A stretch of 64,000 nucleotides of DNA from Cryobacterium cryoconiti (GCF_004403065.1 NZ_SOHA01000005.1:416352-480351); one strand, 5' to 3'. Shown: positions 37,310 to 48,516, numbered from the stretch's first letter. The notes: generated by a model not told the origin, from the letters alone. A program made the numbers and translations.

Positions 37310-38230
37310 TTAGAACGGGAGCAGCGGGTCGACACCCACGGCGACGAAGAGCAGCGTGAGGTAGGCGATCGAGCCGTGGAACACGCGCATCGGTGAGACC
37401 TCCGCGTGGCGGATCGCGAGGCCGTAGAGCCGGTGCGTCTCGTAGATGAACCAGGCGCCCGTGACCAGGGCCACGAACATGTACACCAGTCCCATGTCGG
37501 CGATGGGCACGAGCAGGAGCGAGCAGGCGACGGTCGCCCAGGCATAGAGGATGACCTGCAGGCCCACCTGGCTGCGGCCGCGCACGACGGCGAGCATCGG
37601 GACCCCGGCGGCCCGGTAGTCGTCGCGGTACTTCATGGACAACGGCCAGTAGTGCGGCGGGGTCCACAGGAAGATGATCAGGAACAGGATGAACGGCGGC
37701 CAGGACAGGTCACCGGTCACGGCGGCCCAGCCGATCAGCACGGGCATGCACCCGGCGATGCCACCCCAGATGATGTTTTGCGCGGTGCGGCGTTTGAGCA
37801 CCAGTGTGTAGAACACCACATAGAGCAGGATGGCTCCAAGTGACAGGGCCGCGGCAAGCAGATTGGTGAAGACCCACAACCAGACAATGGATGCGAGCCC
37901 CACCACCCACGCGAATATGAGTGCCTGGCGGTCGGTCAATTCGCCCGTGACCAGCGGACGATTCTGGGTGCGCTTCATCAGGCGGTCGATGTCCCGGTCG
38001 ATGTAGCAGTTGAATGCTCCGGCCGAGCCGGCGCTCAGGGCGCCGCCGATGAGGGTGGCCAGAACCAGCCACAGACTCGGGATGCCGCCCTCGGCCAGGA
38101 TCATGGTGGGAGCGGTCACCACGAGGAGCAGTTCGACGACCCGGGGCTTGGTCAGAGCGAGGTAGGCCATGACGGTGCGGCGGAAGGTGAGTGGGGTGCC
38201 CACTGTGGTGTTGACGGCGGCTCCGGTCAT
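37310..38230 (-). CDS. ctaB: Protoheme IX farnesyltransferase (heme O synthase)
   Basis: A 306-aa UbiA-type prenyltransferase with about nine membrane helices. The Mg-diphosphate motifs are [19 protein letters not shown] near 117-135 and the second YRDDYRAAG block. It adds farnesyl to heme B to make heme O, the CtaA substrate. AGAGGAG lies 3 nt before the ATG at 38230; the frame continuing to 38371 overlaps the tkt promoter and is not used. Convergent with ctaA and divergent from tkt, an order seen in many actinobacteria. Confidence 0.96.
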   Translation of the reverse strand: MTGAAVNTTVGTPLTFRRTVMAYLALTKPRVVELLLVVTAPTMILAEGGIPSLWLVLATLIGGALSAGSAGAFNCYIDRDIDRLMKRTQNRPLVTGELTDRQALIFAWVVGLASIVWLWVFTNLLAAALSLGAILLYVVFYTLVLKRRTAQNIIWGGIAGCMPVLIGWAAVTGDLSWPPFILFLIIFLWTPPHYWPLSMKYRDDYRAAGVPMLAVVRGRSQVGLQVILYAWATVACSLLLVPIADMGLVYMFVALVTGAWFIYETHRLYGLAIRHAEVSPMRVFHGSIAYLTLLFVAVGVDPLLPF

Positions 38231-38350
38231 GGCTCCTCTAATGCTGGTGCGGTGATGCGAGTCTAGGCGACGGGCGGAAACCGGGTCCGTCGACGGTGGT
38301 CGCGTGTGCGTCAGGAGCGAACACATCACGGCGTCCCAATCCGCGTTGCC

Positions 38351-38512
38351 TATACTGGGGATGCTCGCCAATCACGGTGCATGCAGGCATGATCCACCGG
38401 AACCGGGCATCTGCTGCGACACCGTGATGACGCTGATGTCCTCGGGCGCGCACAATAGCGGGTGCGGGTTGTCAGCAACCTTCTCCCTTGTCTTCAGAAG
38501 GGTCAATACCAA
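38351..38512 (+). promoter_or_regulatory. Putative tkt operon promoter and leader
   Basis: TATACT at 38351-38356 is the best -10-like hexamer in the 282-nt gap between ctaB and tkt; no clear -35 is seen. The 150-nt leader that follows contains a small hairpin, GGTTG-TCAG-CAACC (38467-38480), and GAAGGG near 38497-38502 before the tkt GTG. No gene is seen in the gap 38231-38512. Confidence 0.35.
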
Positions 38513-40606
38513 GTGGCAGCACTGCAGTGGGATTCGATTGATAGCAAGGCGGTCGACACGGCACGCCTCCTCGCGGCCGACGCCGTGGAGAAGGTCGGGA
38601 ACGGGCATCCGGGAACCGCCATGAGCCTCGCTCCCGCTGCGTACCTCCTGTTTCAGAAGGTCATGCGCCGGGACCCGTCCGACAATGAATGGATCGGCCG
38701 GGACCGGTTCATCCTCTCGGTCGGGCACAGCTCGCTCACCCAGTACGTGCAGCTCTACCTGGGCGGCTACGGCCTCGAACTCGAAGACCTCAAGGCGCTG
38801 CGCACGTGGGGTTCCAAGACCCCCGGGCACCCCGAGTACGGTCACACCGACGGCGTCGAGATCACCACCGGTCCCCTGGGCCAGGGTCTGGCCTCCGCCG
38901 TCGGCTTCGCCTACGCCTCCCGCTTCGAGCGCGGACTGTTCGACCCCGACGCCTCCGTCGGCCAGAGCCCCTTCGATCACTTCGTCTACGTGATCGCCGG
39001 TGACGGCGACCTGCAGGAGGGCATCACGAGTGAGGCCTCCTCGCTCGCCGGCCACCAGCAGCTCGGCAACCTGATCGCGATCTACGACAGCAACCAGATC
39101 TCGATCGAGGATGACACCAACATCGCCTTCACCGAGGACGTCGCGGCCCGCTACGCGGCCTACGACTGGCATGTGCAAACGGTCGACTGGAAGAAGACCG
39201 GCGAATACGTCGAAGACGTCGCGGCCCTGAACGACGCGATCGAGGCCGCCAAGGCCGCCACGGACAAGCCGTCGCTGATCATCCTGAAGACCATCATCGG
39301 CTGGCCCAGCCCGAAGAAGCAGAACACGGGCAAGATCCACGGTTCGGCGCTCGGCGCCGAGGAACTCGCCGGCGTCAAGACCGTACTCGGGTTCGACCCG
39401 GAGCAGACCTTCCAGGTCGCCGATGAGGTCATCGCTCACACCCGCCTGGCGCGGGACCGGGGCGCGGCCGCACACAGTGCGTGGACCGCGACGTTCGACG
39501 CGTGGGCTGCCGCCAACCCCGAACGCAAGATCCTGCTCGACCGGGTACTCTCCGGCGACCTGCCCGACGGCGTCGACGACGTGCTGCCCGTCTTCCCCGC
39601 GGGTACCGAGGTGTCGACCCGCGCCGCCTCCGGCAAGGTCCTGACCGCCCTGGGCACCGTCATCCCCGAACTATGGGGTGGCTCCGCCGACCTCGCCGAG
39701 TCGAACAACACGACCATCGGCGGTGCCGCGTCGTTCATTCCGGCCGAGCACTCGACCGGTGAGTGGACAGGGAATGCGTACGGCCGGGTTCTGCACTTCG
39801 GGATCCGCGAACACGCCATGGCGGCGATCCTCAACGGCATCGTGCTGCACGGGAACACCCGCCCCTTCGGCGGGACGTTCTTGATCTTCAGCGACTACAT
39901 GCGTCCCGCCATCCGTCTCGCCGCTCTCATGAAGTCCCCGACCATCTTCGTGTGGACCCATGACTCCGTGGCTCTCGGCGAAGACGGCCCCACCCACCAG
40001 CCGGTCGAGCAGCTTGCGACCCTGCGCGCCATCCCCGGGCTCGACGTGGTGCGCCCCGGCGACGCCAACGAGGTCGCCTGGGCGTGGAGGACCATCCTCG
40101 AGCGTCGCCAGGGCCCGGCCGGCATCGTGCTGACCCGGCAGAACATCCCCGTGTTCGAGCGCGGCGAGGGCGACGCCATCGGCGACGTCTTCGCATCCGC
40201 CAAGAATGTAGCGAAGGGCGCCTACGTGCTCGCCGAAGCTCACGGCGGAACCCCCGACGTCATCCTGATCGGGACCGGCTCTGAGGTACAGCTGGCCCTG
40301 GCCGCCCGCGAGCAGCTCCAGGCCGAGGGCATCGCTGCCCGTGTCGTGTCCGCTCCGAGCCTCGAGTGGTTCCGCGAGCAGAGCGCCGAATACCGCGAAT
40401 CCGTTCTCCCTGCCGCGATCACCGCGCGGGTATCGGTTGAAGCGGGAATCGCGTTGACCTGGGACAAGTACGTCGGCGACCGCGGGCGCAGCGTCTCGAT
40501 CGAGCACTTCGGTGCGTCTGCCGACTACAAGACGCTGTTCCGCGAATTCGGAATCACGACGGATGCCGTCGTGGCCGCCGCCAAGGAATCCCTCGCCGCG
40601 CGCTGA
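38513..40606 (+). CDS. tkt: Transketolase
   Basis: A 697-aa thiamine-diphosphate enzyme, at the normal length. It has [19 protein letters not shown] (His substrate), the ThDP motif [13 protein letters not shown] through the [10 protein letters not shown] stretch, and a transketolase pyrimidine-binding domain with [14 protein letters not shown]. It moves two-carbon units in the pentose-phosphate pathway. Start is GTG 38513 ([14 protein letters not shown]), chosen because GAAGGG lies upstream and the upstream GTG 38462 adds non-conserved residues. First gene of the tkt-tal-pgi-zwf-opcA-pgl operon. Confidence 0.97.
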   Translation: MAALQWDSIDSKAVDTARLLAADAVEKVGNGHPGTAMSLAPAAYLLFQKVMRRDPSDNEWIGRDRFILSVGHSSLTQYVQLYLGGYGLELEDLKALRTWGSKTPGHPEYGHTDGVEITTGPLGQGLASAVGFAYASRFERGLFDPDASVGQSPFDHFVYVIAGDGDLQEGITSEASSLAGHQQLGNLIAIYDSNQISIEDDTNIAFTEDVAARYAAYDWHVQTVDWKKTGEYVEDVAALNDAIEAAKAATDKPSLIILKTIIGWPSPKKQNTGKIHGSALGAEELAGVKTVLGFDPEQTFQVADEVIAHTRLARDRGAAAHSAWTATFDAWAAANPERKILLDRVLSGDLPDGVDDVLPVFPAGTEVSTRAASGKVLTALGTVIPELWGGSADLAESNNTTIGGAASFIPAEHSTGEWTGNAYGRVLHFGIREHAMAAILNGIVLHGNTRPFGGTFLIFSDYMRPAIRLAALMKSPTIFVWTHDSVALGEDGPTHQPVEQLATLRAIPGLDVVRPGDANEVAWAWRTILERRQGPAGIVLTRQNIPVFERGEGDAIGDVFASAKNVAKGAYVLAEAHGGTPDVILIGTGSEVQLALAAREQLQAEGIAARVVSAPSLEWFREQSAEYRESVLPAAITARVSVEAGIALTWDKYVGDRGRSVSIEHFGASADYKTLFREFGITTDAVVAAAKESLAAR

Positions 40607-40664
40607 GCTGCGCCGCCGCGACACCACCACACCTGACTACCTGCATTACAAGGAGATACGAATT

Positions 40665-41801
40665 ATGACTGAGAACACCCCCCTCGCCGAGCTGTCACTG
40701 GCCGGCGTCAGCATCTGGCTGGACGACCTGTCCCGTGAGCGCATCGCATCGGGCGGTCTGGCGAATCTGATCGCCACCAAGAACGTCGTCGGCGTCACCA
40801 CCAACCCGACCATCTTCGCCGGCGCCCTCAGCAAGGGCGAGGCGTATGCCGACCAGGTCGCCGCCCTCGCCGCGGCAGGCACCAGTGTGCACGATGCCGT
40901 CTTCGAGATCACCACCGACGATGTGACCGCGGCCAGCGATATCTTCCGTCCGGTTTACGATCGCACCAACGGTGTCGACGGGCGCGTCTCCATCGAGGTC
41001 GAGCCGGGTCTGGCGCACGATGCGGCCGGCACGGTCGTTCAGGCCCAGCAGCTCTGGGCCAAGGTCAACCGGCCCAACGCCATGATCAAGATCCCCGCCA
41101 CCATCGAAGGTCTCGACGCGATCACCGCGACGATCGCCCTGGGCATCAGCGTCAACGTCACCCTGATCTTCAGCCTGGAGCGTCACCGTCAGGTCATCAA
41201 CGCGTACCTGTCCGGTTTGGAAAAGGCCCGGTCTGCGGGCATCGACCTCAGCACGATCCACTCCGTCGCGTCGTTCTTCGTGTCGCGGGTCGACACCGAG
41301 ATCAACGGGCGCCTCGAGCTCATCGGCACGGATGCCGCGCTCGCCCTGAAGAGCAAGGCCGGCGTCGCGAACGCCCAGCTTGCCTACCAGGTCTACGAGG
41401 AGGCGTTCTCGACCGAACGCGCCCTGGGTCTGATCCAGGCAGGTGCGAACAAGCAGCGCCCCCTCTGGGCCTCCACCGGGGTCAAGGACCCGAGCCTGCC
41501 CGACACCCTCTATGTGACCAACCTGGTCGCCCCCGAGGTTGTCAACACCATGCCGGAGAAGACGCTCGAGGCCACACTCGATCACGGAGTCATCCCCGCC
41601 AACTCCATCAGAGGCACCTACGACGAAGCGAACCGGGTTCTCGACGCCCTCGCCGACGAAGGTGTCTCCTACAACGACGTCACCCAGGTCCTCGAGGCGG
41701 AAGGCGTGGCCAAGTTCATCATCTCGTGGAACGAGCTGCTGGACACCGTGACCGCAGCGCTCGAGTCCGCGACACCGATTGACACCGGTTCCGCACTGTG
41801 A
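40665..41801 (+). CDS. tal: Transaldolase
   Basis: A 378-aa class I aldolase of the long (actinobacterial) transaldolase type. The Schiff-base lysine lies in NAMIKIPAT and the VTTNPTIF block starts the barrel. It transfers dihydroxyacetone units between sugar phosphates. AAGGAG lies 8 nt before the ATG at 40665. A 58-nt gap follows tkt and its stop overlaps the pgi start by 4 nt (GTGA). Cytoplasmic. Confidence 0.97.
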   Translation: MTENTPLAELSLAGVSIWLDDLSRERIASGGLANLIATKNVVGVTTNPTIFAGALSKGEAYADQVAALAAAGTSVHDAVFEITTDDVTAASDIFRPVYDRTNGVDGRVSIEVEPGLAHDAAGTVVQAQQLWAKVNRPNAMIKIPATIEGLDAITATIALGISVNVTLIFSLERHRQVINAYLSGLEKARSAGIDLSTIHSVASFFVSRVDTEINGRLELIGTDAALALKSKAGVANAQLAYQVYEEAFSTERALGLIQAGANKQRPLWASTGVKDPSLPDTLYVTNLVAPEVVNTMPEKTLEATLDHGVIPANSIRGTYDEANRVLDALADEGVSYNDVTQVLEAEGVAKFIISWNELLDTVTAALESATPIDTGSAL

Positions 41802-43405
41802 GCTTTCGCATCTCCGTCAGCGGCTCTGCCGCCGAGGCTGTGCGCACCACCGTTCCGTCTCTCGTAGCCGACCTCGTCGCATCCGGCATCACCGCTCTCG
41901 ACCCGGCACTGTGGGGTCCCGAGGCGGAAGCCGAGGCCGCCACGCGCCTCGGCTGGACCGAGTCCGTCGCGGACTCCCGCCCATTGATCCCTGAGATCCT
42001 CTCTCTGCGCGACTCCCTGCGGGCCGCCGGCGTCACCCGCATCGCCCTGGCCGGCATGGGCGGGTCGTCACTGGCTCCCGAGGTCATCACCCGCACCTCA
42101 GGGGTCAACCTCACCGTGCTCGACTCGACCGACCCCGGTCAGGTCCTCGCGGCCCTCGGTGCGAACCTGGCCACCACCGCGCTCGTCGTCTCGTCGAAGT
42201 CCGGTTCCACCGCCGAGACCGACAGCCAGCGCCGCGTCTTCGAGCGCGCCTTCCGTGAGGCAGGCATCGACCCGGTCGAACGCATCATCATCGTGACCGA
42301 CCCTGGCTCTCCACTCGACGCCGACGCGCGGTCCGTGGGCTACCACGTCTTCAACGCGGACCCCACGGTCGGCGGGCGTTTCTCGGTGCTGACCGCTTTC
42401 GGACTCGTTCCGTCCGGTCTCGCCGGCGTGGACATCGCCGAGCTGCTCGACGAGGCGGAGGCCATCTCGCTCTCCCTCGCCATTGACAGCCCCGAGAACC
42501 CGGGCCTCATCCTCGGTGCTGCCATCGCCGCGTCCACACCGCGTCGGGACAAACTCGCGATCGTCTCCGATGGCACCCACATCGTGGGCTTCGCCGACTG
42601 GGCCGAGCAGCTCATCGCTGAATCCACCGGCAAGCAGGGCGTCGGTATCCTTCCCGTCGTGCTCGAACCGGACGCCCCCGAGCTGTCGTGGGACCTGCCG
42701 GACCTGCAGGTTGTGCGCCTCGTCGCCGACGCCGGCCTGGAGGTGTTCTCCGACAACGATGGACGGGACGAAATCCGGGTCAGCGGCACCCTCGGCGCCC
42801 AGTTCCTCGTTTGGGAGTACGCGACGGCAGTCGCCGGCCGCCTGCTCGGCATCAACCCGTTCGACCAGCCGGATGTCGAGGCCGCCAAAACCGCGACCCG
42901 CGGGCTTCTCGACGCGCGCCCCGAGCCGGCTCCCGCCGCGTTCATCTTCGACGGCATCGAGATCCGCGGCACCGCCCACGTGATCGGCGCCGCCAGCGAC
43001 CTCGCTTCCGCCGTCGACGCGCTGATCGAGGAACTGGGCCCGGACGGCTACATCTCCGTGCAGGCTTACGTGAACCGACTCGCACTGCCGCAGCTCGTCG
43101 AGGTTCGCGAGCTGCTGGCTGCTCTGGCCAAGCGACCGGTGACCTTCGGTTGGGGACCCCGGTTCCTGCACTCGACGGGCCAGCTGCACAAGGGCGGCCC
43201 TGCCACCGGGGTGTTCCTGCAGATCCTCACCACCGCTGATTCCGACCTTGACATCCCGGATCGCCCGTTCACATTCGGCGAGCTGATCCAGGCGCAGGCC
43301 AGCGGTGACGCCAGCGTGCTCGCCGACCACGGTCGCCCGGTTCTGACGCTGACGCTGACCGATCCGGCACGGAACATCACCACCCTGTTCAACGCCCTGC
43401 GCTGA
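41798..43405 (+). CDS. pgi: Glucose-6-phosphate isomerase
   Basis: A 535-aa SIS-fold isomerase of the form found between tal and zwf in Microbacteriaceae. [10 protein letters not shown] and [12 protein letters not shown] are the SIS sugar-phosphate loops, and [18 protein letters not shown] provides the terminal His/Lys site. It interconverts glucose-6-phosphate and fructose-6-phosphate. GTG start overlaps tal. In longer Pgi proteins the Glu signature differs, so orthology is judged on context as well. Confidence 0.93.
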   Translation: MSFRISVSGSAAEAVRTTVPSLVADLVASGITALDPALWGPEAEAEAATRLGWTESVADSRPLIPEILSLRDSLRAAGVTRIALAGMGGSSLAPEVITRTSGVNLTVLDSTDPGQVLAALGANLATTALVVSSKSGSTAETDSQRRVFERAFREAGIDPVERIIIVTDPGSPLDADARSVGYHVFNADPTVGGRFSVLTAFGLVPSGLAGVDIAELLDEAEAISLSLAIDSPENPGLILGAAIAASTPRRDKLAIVSDGTHIVGFADWAEQLIAESTGKQGVGILPVVLEPDAPELSWDLPDLQVVRLVADAGLEVFSDNDGRDEIRVSGTLGAQFLVWEYATAVAGRLLGINPFDQPDVEAAKTATRGLLDARPEPAPAAFIFDGIEIRGTAHVIGAASDLASAVDALIEELGPDGYISVQAYVNRLALPQLVEVRELLAALAKRPVTFGWGPRFLHSTGQLHKGGPATGVFLQILTTADSDLDIPDRPFTFGELIQAQASGDASVLADHGRPVLTLTLTDPARNITTLFNALR

Positions 43406-43472
43406 TCTCTTCGGCGCCGGCCAGCCGGCGCCGGACCGATCGTGTACGACTGTCCCACCTTGAAGGAGCCGC

Positions 43473-45014
43473 ATGTCCCCGGTGGAAATCACCCCGGAGT
43501 TCAATCCCCTGCGTTCACCGAACGACTACCGTCTGAATCGTATCGCCGGGCCCAGCAGCCTCGTGATCTTCGGGGTCACCGGTGACCTGTCGCGGAAGAA
43601 ACTCATGCCGGCCGTCTACGACCTGGCCAACCGTGGCCTGCTTCCACCGGGGTTCGCGCTCGTCGGTTTCGCGCGCCGCGACTGGTCCGACGAGGATTTC
43701 ATGAAGGTCGTGCACGACTCCGTGAAGGAGTTCGCGCGCACCGAGTTCAACGAGGATGTCTGGGCCCAGCTGGCCGAGGGCATCCGTTTCGTGCAGGGAT
43801 CGTTCGACGATGCCGCGTCGTTCCAGCTTCTCAAGGACACGATCGCCCAACTCGACGCGGAGCGGGGAACGATGGGCAACCACGCGTTCTACCTGTCGAT
43901 CCCGCCCAAGGCCTTCCCTCAGGTGACGGAGCAGCTGCGTCGTTCCGGTCTCGCCGAGCAGAAGGACGGCCAGTGGCGCCGCGTCGTGATCGAGAAGCCG
44001 TTCGGCAGCGACCTCCAGACCGCGCGTCAGTTGAACGACGTCGTCGAGTCGGTCTTCCCGGCCGATTCCGTCTTCCGCATCGACCACTATCTGGGCAAGG
44101 AGACGGTCCAGAACATTCTGGCGCTCCGTTTCGCCAACCAGCTCTATGAACCGATCTGGAACGCCAACTACGTCGATCACGTGCAGATCACCATGGCCGA
44201 AGACATCGGCGTCGGCGGCCGAGCCGGCTACTACGACGGTATCGGAGCAGCCAGGGACGTCATCCAGAACCACCTCCTGCAACTGCTGGCGTTGACCGCG
44301 ATGGAGGAGCCCATTTCCTTCGATGCGGCCGACCTCCGTACGGAGAAGGAGAAGGTGCTGGCCTCTGTCCGGCTTCCGGACGACCTGGCCCGTGGCACAG
44401 CCCGCGGCCAGTACGCCGGCGGGTGGCAGGGCGGCGAGAAGGTCCTCGGTTTCCTCGAAGAAGACGGGATGAACCCCGAGTCCGTCACCGAGACGTACGC
44501 CGCGCTGCGGCTGACCATCGAGAACCGCCGCTGGTCCGGCGTGCCGTTCTACCTGCGCGCCGGCAAGCGCCTCGGCCGCCGAGTCACCGAGATCGCCGTG
44601 GTCTTCAAACGGGCCCCCCAGCATCTCTTCGGCAAGGGCAACTCCACCCCCCTCGGCGAGAACGCCCTGGTCATCCGGGTGCAGCCTGACGAGGGGGTCA
44701 CCATCCGCTTCGGCTCCAAGGTGCCCGGCGCCGGTATGCAGGTGCGCGACGTCACCATGGACTTCGGCTACGGCCATGCGTTCACCGAGGCCAGCCCCGA
44801 GGCGTACGAACGCCTGATCCTGGACGTACTCCTGGGCGACCCGCCGCTGTTCCCCCGACATGAAGAGGTCGAGCTGTCCTGGAAGATCCTCGACCCGATC
44901 GAGGAATTCTGGGCGGAGCAGGGCCAACCGGAGCAATACCGACCGGGAACCTGGGGCCCGGTCTCGGCCGATGAACTGCTGTCCCGCGACGGCCGACACT
45001 GGAGACGCCCATGA
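43473..45014 (+). CDS. zwf: Glucose-6-phosphate 1-dehydrogenase
   Basis: A 513-aa NADP-dependent enzyme, first step of the oxidative pentose-phosphate pathway. NADP loop GVTGDLSRKKLMPAVYDLA, and the active-site block RIDHYLGKETVQN with catalytic His. AAGGAG precedes the ATG by 5 nt after a 67-nt gap from pgi. Its stop overlaps the opcA start (ATGA). Needs OpcA as allosteric partner in actinobacteria (established for Corynebacterium and mycobacteria). Confidence 0.98.
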   Translation: MSPVEITPEFNPLRSPNDYRLNRIAGPSSLVIFGVTGDLSRKKLMPAVYDLANRGLLPPGFALVGFARRDWSDEDFMKVVHDSVKEFARTEFNEDVWAQLAEGIRFVQGSFDDAASFQLLKDTIAQLDAERGTMGNHAFYLSIPPKAFPQVTEQLRRSGLAEQKDGQWRRVVIEKPFGSDLQTARQLNDVVESVFPADSVFRIDHYLGKETVQNILALRFANQLYEPIWNANYVDHVQITMAEDIGVGGRAGYYDGIGAARDVIQNHLLQLLALTAMEEPISFDAADLRTEKEKVLASVRLPDDLARGTARGQYAGGWQGGEKVLGFLEEDGMNPESVTETYAALRLTIENRRWSGVPFYLRAGKRLGRRVTEIAVVFKRAPQHLFGKGNSTPLGENALVIRVQPDEGVTIRFGSKVPGAGMQVRDVTMDFGYGHAFTEASPEAYERLILDVLLGDPPLFPRHEEVELSWKILDPIEEFWAEQGQPEQYRPGTWGPVSADELLSRDGRHWRRP

Positions 45015-45976
45015 TCGTCGATCTGCCCAACACGACCACCTCCAAGATCTCGAAGGCGCTGGTGCGCATCCGGGAGGAGGGCGGTGCCGTCGCCCTCGGG
45101 CGGGTGCTCACATTGATCATCGCCGCCACCATGGGCCGTGAGGAAGAGGCCATCGAGGCCGCGAACGACGCGTCTCGGGAGCACCCCATGCGCGTGATCG
45201 TGCTGTCGACCAGAGACCAGGATTCGGCCGAGCCGCTGGCACCGCGGGTCGACGCCGAAATCCGGGTCGGCGGCGATGCCGGCGCGAGCGAGGTCATCGT
45301 TCTGCGCGCCTACGGAGACGCCGCCAGCGACCCGGAAAGCCTGGTGACGGGTCTGCTGCTGCCGGACGCCCCCGTCGTGGCCTGGTGGCCCGGTGTGGCG
45401 CCGGCCGTGCCCGCGGATTCTCCTCTCGGTCGGATTGCCCACCGCCGAATCACGGATGCCTCCGCCCAGCCGGATCCACAATCCGCACTGCACCTGCTCA
45501 GCGGCTCGTACCGGCCGGGCGACACCGACTTCGCCTGGACCCGACTCACCCTCTGGCGGGCGCAGTTGGCCGCGGTCCTCGACCAGCCACCCTTCGAGGC
45601 CGTCACTGCCGTACAGGTGTCCGGGGCCGCCGACTCACCCTCGACAACCCTGCTCGCCGCGTGGTTGGCCCTGCAGCTGCAGGTTTCCGTCGACTACGAA
45701 TTCACCACGGGTCCGCTCTCCCACGGCATACGAAGTGTCCATCTCACCCGGGCGGCCGGTGTCATCTCCCTCGAGCGCGAGGTTCCCGACGTAGCCCGCC
45801 TCACCCAGCCTGGGCAACCGGTACAGGATCTCACCCTCAAACGACGCAGCCTGCGTGATTGTCTCAGCGATGAGCTGCGCCGGCTCGACCCGGATGAGCT
45901 GTATGGTGAGGTCATCACGCGCGGCCTACCGCACCTTGACGATGTGGTCGCAGAACAAACCGAAGGACGACCGTGA
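45011..45976 (+). CDS. opcA: Glucose-6-phosphate dehydrogenase assembly protein OpcA
   Basis: A 321-aa OpcA. It begins MIVDLPNTTTSKISKALVRIREEGG, typical of the family, and contains WWPGVAPAVPADSPLG and DTDFAWTRLTLWRAQLAAVLDQPP. It binds Zwf and is needed for full activity, and can make it redox-sensitive. It overlaps zwf by 4 nt and pgl by 4 nt (GTGA). A marker gene of actinobacteria. Confidence 0.96.
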   Translation: MIVDLPNTTTSKISKALVRIREEGGAVALGRVLTLIIAATMGREEEAIEAANDASREHPMRVIVLSTRDQDSAEPLAPRVDAEIRVGGDAGASEVIVLRAYGDAASDPESLVTGLLLPDAPVVAWWPGVAPAVPADSPLGRIAHRRITDASAQPDPQSALHLLSGSYRPGDTDFAWTRLTLWRAQLAAVLDQPPFEAVTAVQVSGAADSPSTTLLAAWLALQLQVSVDYEFTTGPLSHGIRSVHLTRAAGVISLEREVPDVARLTQPGQPVQDLTLKRRSLRDCLSDELRRLDPDELYGEVITRGLPHLDDVVAEQTEGRP

Positions 45977-46743
45977 CCAACGAACGACGCGTACTCGTGC
46001 ACCCGAATCGGGCTGCTCTCGCCGCCTCCGTGGCGGCCCGCTTCATCACAACGACCGTGGACATCCTGCACGAGCAGGGCGAGGTGAATGTGGTCCTGGC
46101 CGGCGGTTCCGTCGCGATGGAAGTGCTGGAAGCCGTCAACGCCTCCGCCGCCCGCGACACCATCGACTGGGACCTGGTCACGTTCTGGTGGGGAGACGAG
46201 CGCTGGGTGCCGAAGAACCACCCCGACCGGAACGAACTCCAGGCCCGCACGGCGCTGCTCGACCACATCTCGGTTCCGCCGGAGAACATCCACCCGTTCG
46301 CGGCCTCGGACGAGGGCGTCGACCTCGACGATGCGGTCGCGAACTATGCCGCACTGCTCGAGTCCCGCTCGATCGACGGGACAGACCTGCCCCGCTTCGA
46401 CATCACGCTGCTCGGTGTGGGACCGGACGGCCATATCGCGTCGCTGTTCCCCCACCAGCCCGGTATCCGCGAGCACAGCAGAAGCGTGCTTGCCGTACGC
46501 AACTCCCCCAAGCCCCCGTCGGAGCGGCTCAGCCTCAGCCGCCCTGCTCTGAACTCCTCCCGGTGCGTGTGGATGGTGCTGGCCGGCCCGGACAAGGCCT
46601 CCGCGCTCGGCCTCGCCCTCGCCGGAGCCAGTCGGGACGAAGTCCCGGTAGCGGGCATCAAGGGCCGACGGTACACGAACTTCTTCGTTGACCAGGAGGC
46701 CGCCGCCGAGGTTCCGGAGAACCTCACCGCGTCCACGTTCTGA
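45973..46743 (+). CDS. pgl: 6-phosphogluconolactonase
   Basis: A 256-aa DevB-type lactonase that hydrolyses 6-phosphogluconolactone. VLAGGS and the WGDERWVP and GVGPDGHIASLFPH signatures (catalytic His) are visible. The GTG start overlaps opcA. Last gene of the operon; a strong terminator follows at 46778. Confidence 0.97.
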   Translation: MTNERRVLVHPNRAALAASVAARFITTTVDILHEQGEVNVVLAGGSVAMEVLEAVNASAARDTIDWDLVTFWWGDERWVPKNHPDRNELQARTALLDHISVPPENIHPFAASDEGVDLDDAVANYAALLESRSIDGTDLPRFDITLLGVGPDGHIASLFPHQPGIREHSRSVLAVRNSPKPPSERLSLSRPALNSSRCVWMVLAGPDKASALGLALAGASRDEVPVAGIKGRRYTNFFVDQEAAAEVPENLTASTF

Positions 46744-46777
46744 ACGAAGCACCGTTCCGAAGCACCCCGCATCATCA

Positions 46778-46807
46778 GAAAGGCCCCGACCGAGGTCGGG
46801 GCCTTTC
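46778..46807. terminator. Terminator between pgl and rbpA
   Basis: A perfect 13-bp stem, GAAAGGCCCCGAC / GTCGGGGCCTTTC, with a CGAG loop. It ends in a TTTC-TGTTG tract and serves both convergent units. Confidence 0.93.
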
Positions 46808-46835
46808 TGTTGATGCGAGACCGTGCGTGAGAACG

Positions 46836-47204
46836 TCAGTTCGTTGCGGACAGCTTGCCGCGACGCACGCGCAGCTGCTGCAGCGCCTCTTCGAGAAGCG
46901 ACTCTGCCTCTTCTTCGGTGCGACGTTCCTTCACATACGCCAAGTGGGTCTTGTACGGTTCGAGCTTGACCACCGACGGCGGGTTGGCCTTGTCGCGACC
47001 GGCCGGAAGACCGGACGACGGGCAATCAATCGTCTCGGGGATCTCTTCATCGGGGAGATTGGCGGCGAAGTACCGGACGGTCTCGTTGCCGAGCGCGTCC
47101 CAGTAGGACACCTTGATCCGGTCCGCGTGAAAACCGCGGTCCTGCTCCCCCATCGGGCCGGCACCGACCCGGGATCCTCTGATTGCGCTGCCACCAGATG
47201 CCAT
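46836..47204 (-). CDS. rbpA: RNA polymerase-binding protein RbpA
   Basis: A 122-aa actinobacterial RbpA, which binds RNA polymerase and principal sigma factors to stabilise the open complex. It has N-terminal MASGGSAIRGSRVGAGPMGEQD, YFAANLPDEEIPETIDCPSSG and C-terminal KTHLAYVKERRTEEEAESLLEEAL (sigma-interaction helix). GCGGAGGA lies 5 nt before the ATG. It stands as its own gene before secG. Confidence 0.97.
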   Translation of the reverse strand: MASGGSAIRGSRVGAGPMGEQDRGFHADRIKVSYWDALGNETVRYFAANLPDEEIPETIDCPSSGLPAGRDKANPPSVVKLEPYKTHLAYVKERRTEEEAESLLEEALQQLRVRRGKLSATN

Positions 47205-47295
47205 TTTGTTCCTCCGCTTGAAATGGGCGTTGAAGCCGATTGACCGGTTGAGCCGATGCTCGTCTACCTATAAAACGCGAGCAGTGATGGGGAAG

Positions 47296-47547
47296 CTAAA
47301 GCCCCGTGTCGAACTTGGTGATCAGGCCCAGGATCACGATGCACGTGATCCAGAGCAGCCCCAGGATCACGGTGATGCGGTTGAGGTTGCGTTCGGCAAC
47401 TCCGGATGCGCCGAGGTTGGACGTGACACCTCCGCCGAACATATCGGAGAGACCGCCACCGCGCCCCTTGTGGAGCAAAATGAGCATGGTCAGCAGGAGG
47501 CTCGTAATTCCGAGCAATACCTGCAGCACAACCTGGAGAATCTCCAC
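47296..47547 (-). CDS. secG: Preprotein translocase subunit SecG
   Basis: An 83-aa membrane protein with two helices (about 1-24 and 56-78) and the central GRGGGLSDMFGGG loop typical of SecG. It assists the SecYEG channel. GTG start at 47547 with AAAGG 6 nt upstream. It follows tpiA after a 168-nt gap that holds a hairpin at 47621, in the usual actinobacterial order gap-pgk-tpi-secG. Confidence 0.96.
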   Translation of the reverse strand: MEILQVVLQVLLGITSLLLTMLILLHKGRGGGLSDMFGGGVTSNLGASGVAERNLNRITVILGLLWITCIVILGLITKFDTGL

Positions 47548-47620
47548 GCGAAACCTTTCACAGTGCGATGGGCACGAGTCCCATCAAGATCAGTGATAAT
47601 CATAGCCTGACTCACGAACC

Positions 47621-47655
47621 AGCCCACCGGCCCCCTGTTGGGGGGCCGATGGGCT
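47621..47655. terminator. Hairpin between tpiA and secG
   Basis: AGCCCACCGGCCCCC (47621-47635) pairs with GGGGGCCGATGGGCT (47641-47655), with one C-A mismatch and a TGTTG loop. It lies downstream of the tpiA stop on the - strand and upstream of secG; without a U-tract it may be an attenuating or partial terminator. Confidence 0.7.
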
Positions 47656-47715
47656 GATTCCGAGCCTGCTATCGAGCACTCGGCCGTTTCAGACCGATTG
47701 TCGCAGACCGTTCCG

Positions 47716-48516
47716 TTACAGACCGACGTGCTGCTGGAACCGGACGATGCTCGAGAACTCGTCGATGTCCAGGCTGGCGCCGCCCACAAGGGCGCCGTCA
47801 ACATTCGGTTCGCGCATGAAGCCCGCGATGTTCGAACCCTTCACGGAACCGCCGTAGAGGATGCGGGTCTTGTCGGCCACATCCTGTCCCAGCGTTTCCA
47901 ACAGAACGAGACGCAGCTGTGCCGCCACCTGTTCGGCCTGCTCAGGCGTTGCCGCCTGGCCGGAGCCGATCGCCCAGACGGGCTCGTAGGCGACGACGAA
48001 GTCGGCCGCATTGGTCACACCGGACAGTGCTGCGCGCAGCTGGGCAACCGGCACGGCGCTCGGGCCGTGCAGTTCCAGGTCTGCGGCGGTCTCGCCGACG
48101 CAGATGATCGGAACCAGGTTGTGCTTGAGCGCAGCCGTGACCTTCGCCGCGACGACCTCGTCAGTCTCGGCGTGCAGCGTGCGTCGCTCGGAGTGACCGA
48201 TCAACACGTACTGGCACTCGAGCTGCGCGAGGAACGCGCCGGAGATCTCGCCGGTATAGGCACCCGAATCCTGAGCCGACAGGTCTTGACCGCCGAAGGC
48301 GATCGGGAGCTTGTCGGCGGAGACGAGCGTCTGCACGGAGCGGAGGTCGGTGAACGGTGGGAACACCGCGACCTCGACCGCTGCGACATCGTGCTTCGCA
48401 TCCTTGAGATTCCAGGCAAGCTTCTGGACGAAAGCGATGGCCTGGAGGTGATCCAGGTTCATCTTCCAGTTGCCGGCGATCAGCGGAGTACGCCGTGGGT
48501 GTTCGTTTACTGCCAT
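47716..48516 (-). CDS. tpiA: Triose-phosphate isomerase
   Basis: A 266-aa TIM barrel. N-terminal GNWKMN (Lys substrate), YVLIGHSERR (His), VAYEPVWAIGSG (Glu) and the phosphate loop ILYGGSVKGSN. It interconverts dihydroxyacetone phosphate and glyceraldehyde-3-phosphate. The start ATG overlaps the last 10 nt of pgk, so the two are coupled. Confidence 0.98.
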   Translation of the reverse strand: MAVNEHPRRTPLIAGNWKMNLDHLQAIAFVQKLAWNLKDAKHDVAAVEVAVFPPFTDLRSVQTLVSADKLPIAFGGQDLSAQDSGAYTGEISGAFLAQLECQYVLIGHSERRTLHAETDEVVAAKVTAALKHNLVPIICVGETAADLELHGPSAVPVAQLRAALSGVTNAADFVVAYEPVWAIGSGQAATPEQAEQVAAQLRLVLLETLGQDVADKTRILYGGSVKGSNIAGFMREPNVDGALVGGASLDIDEFSSIVRFQQHVGL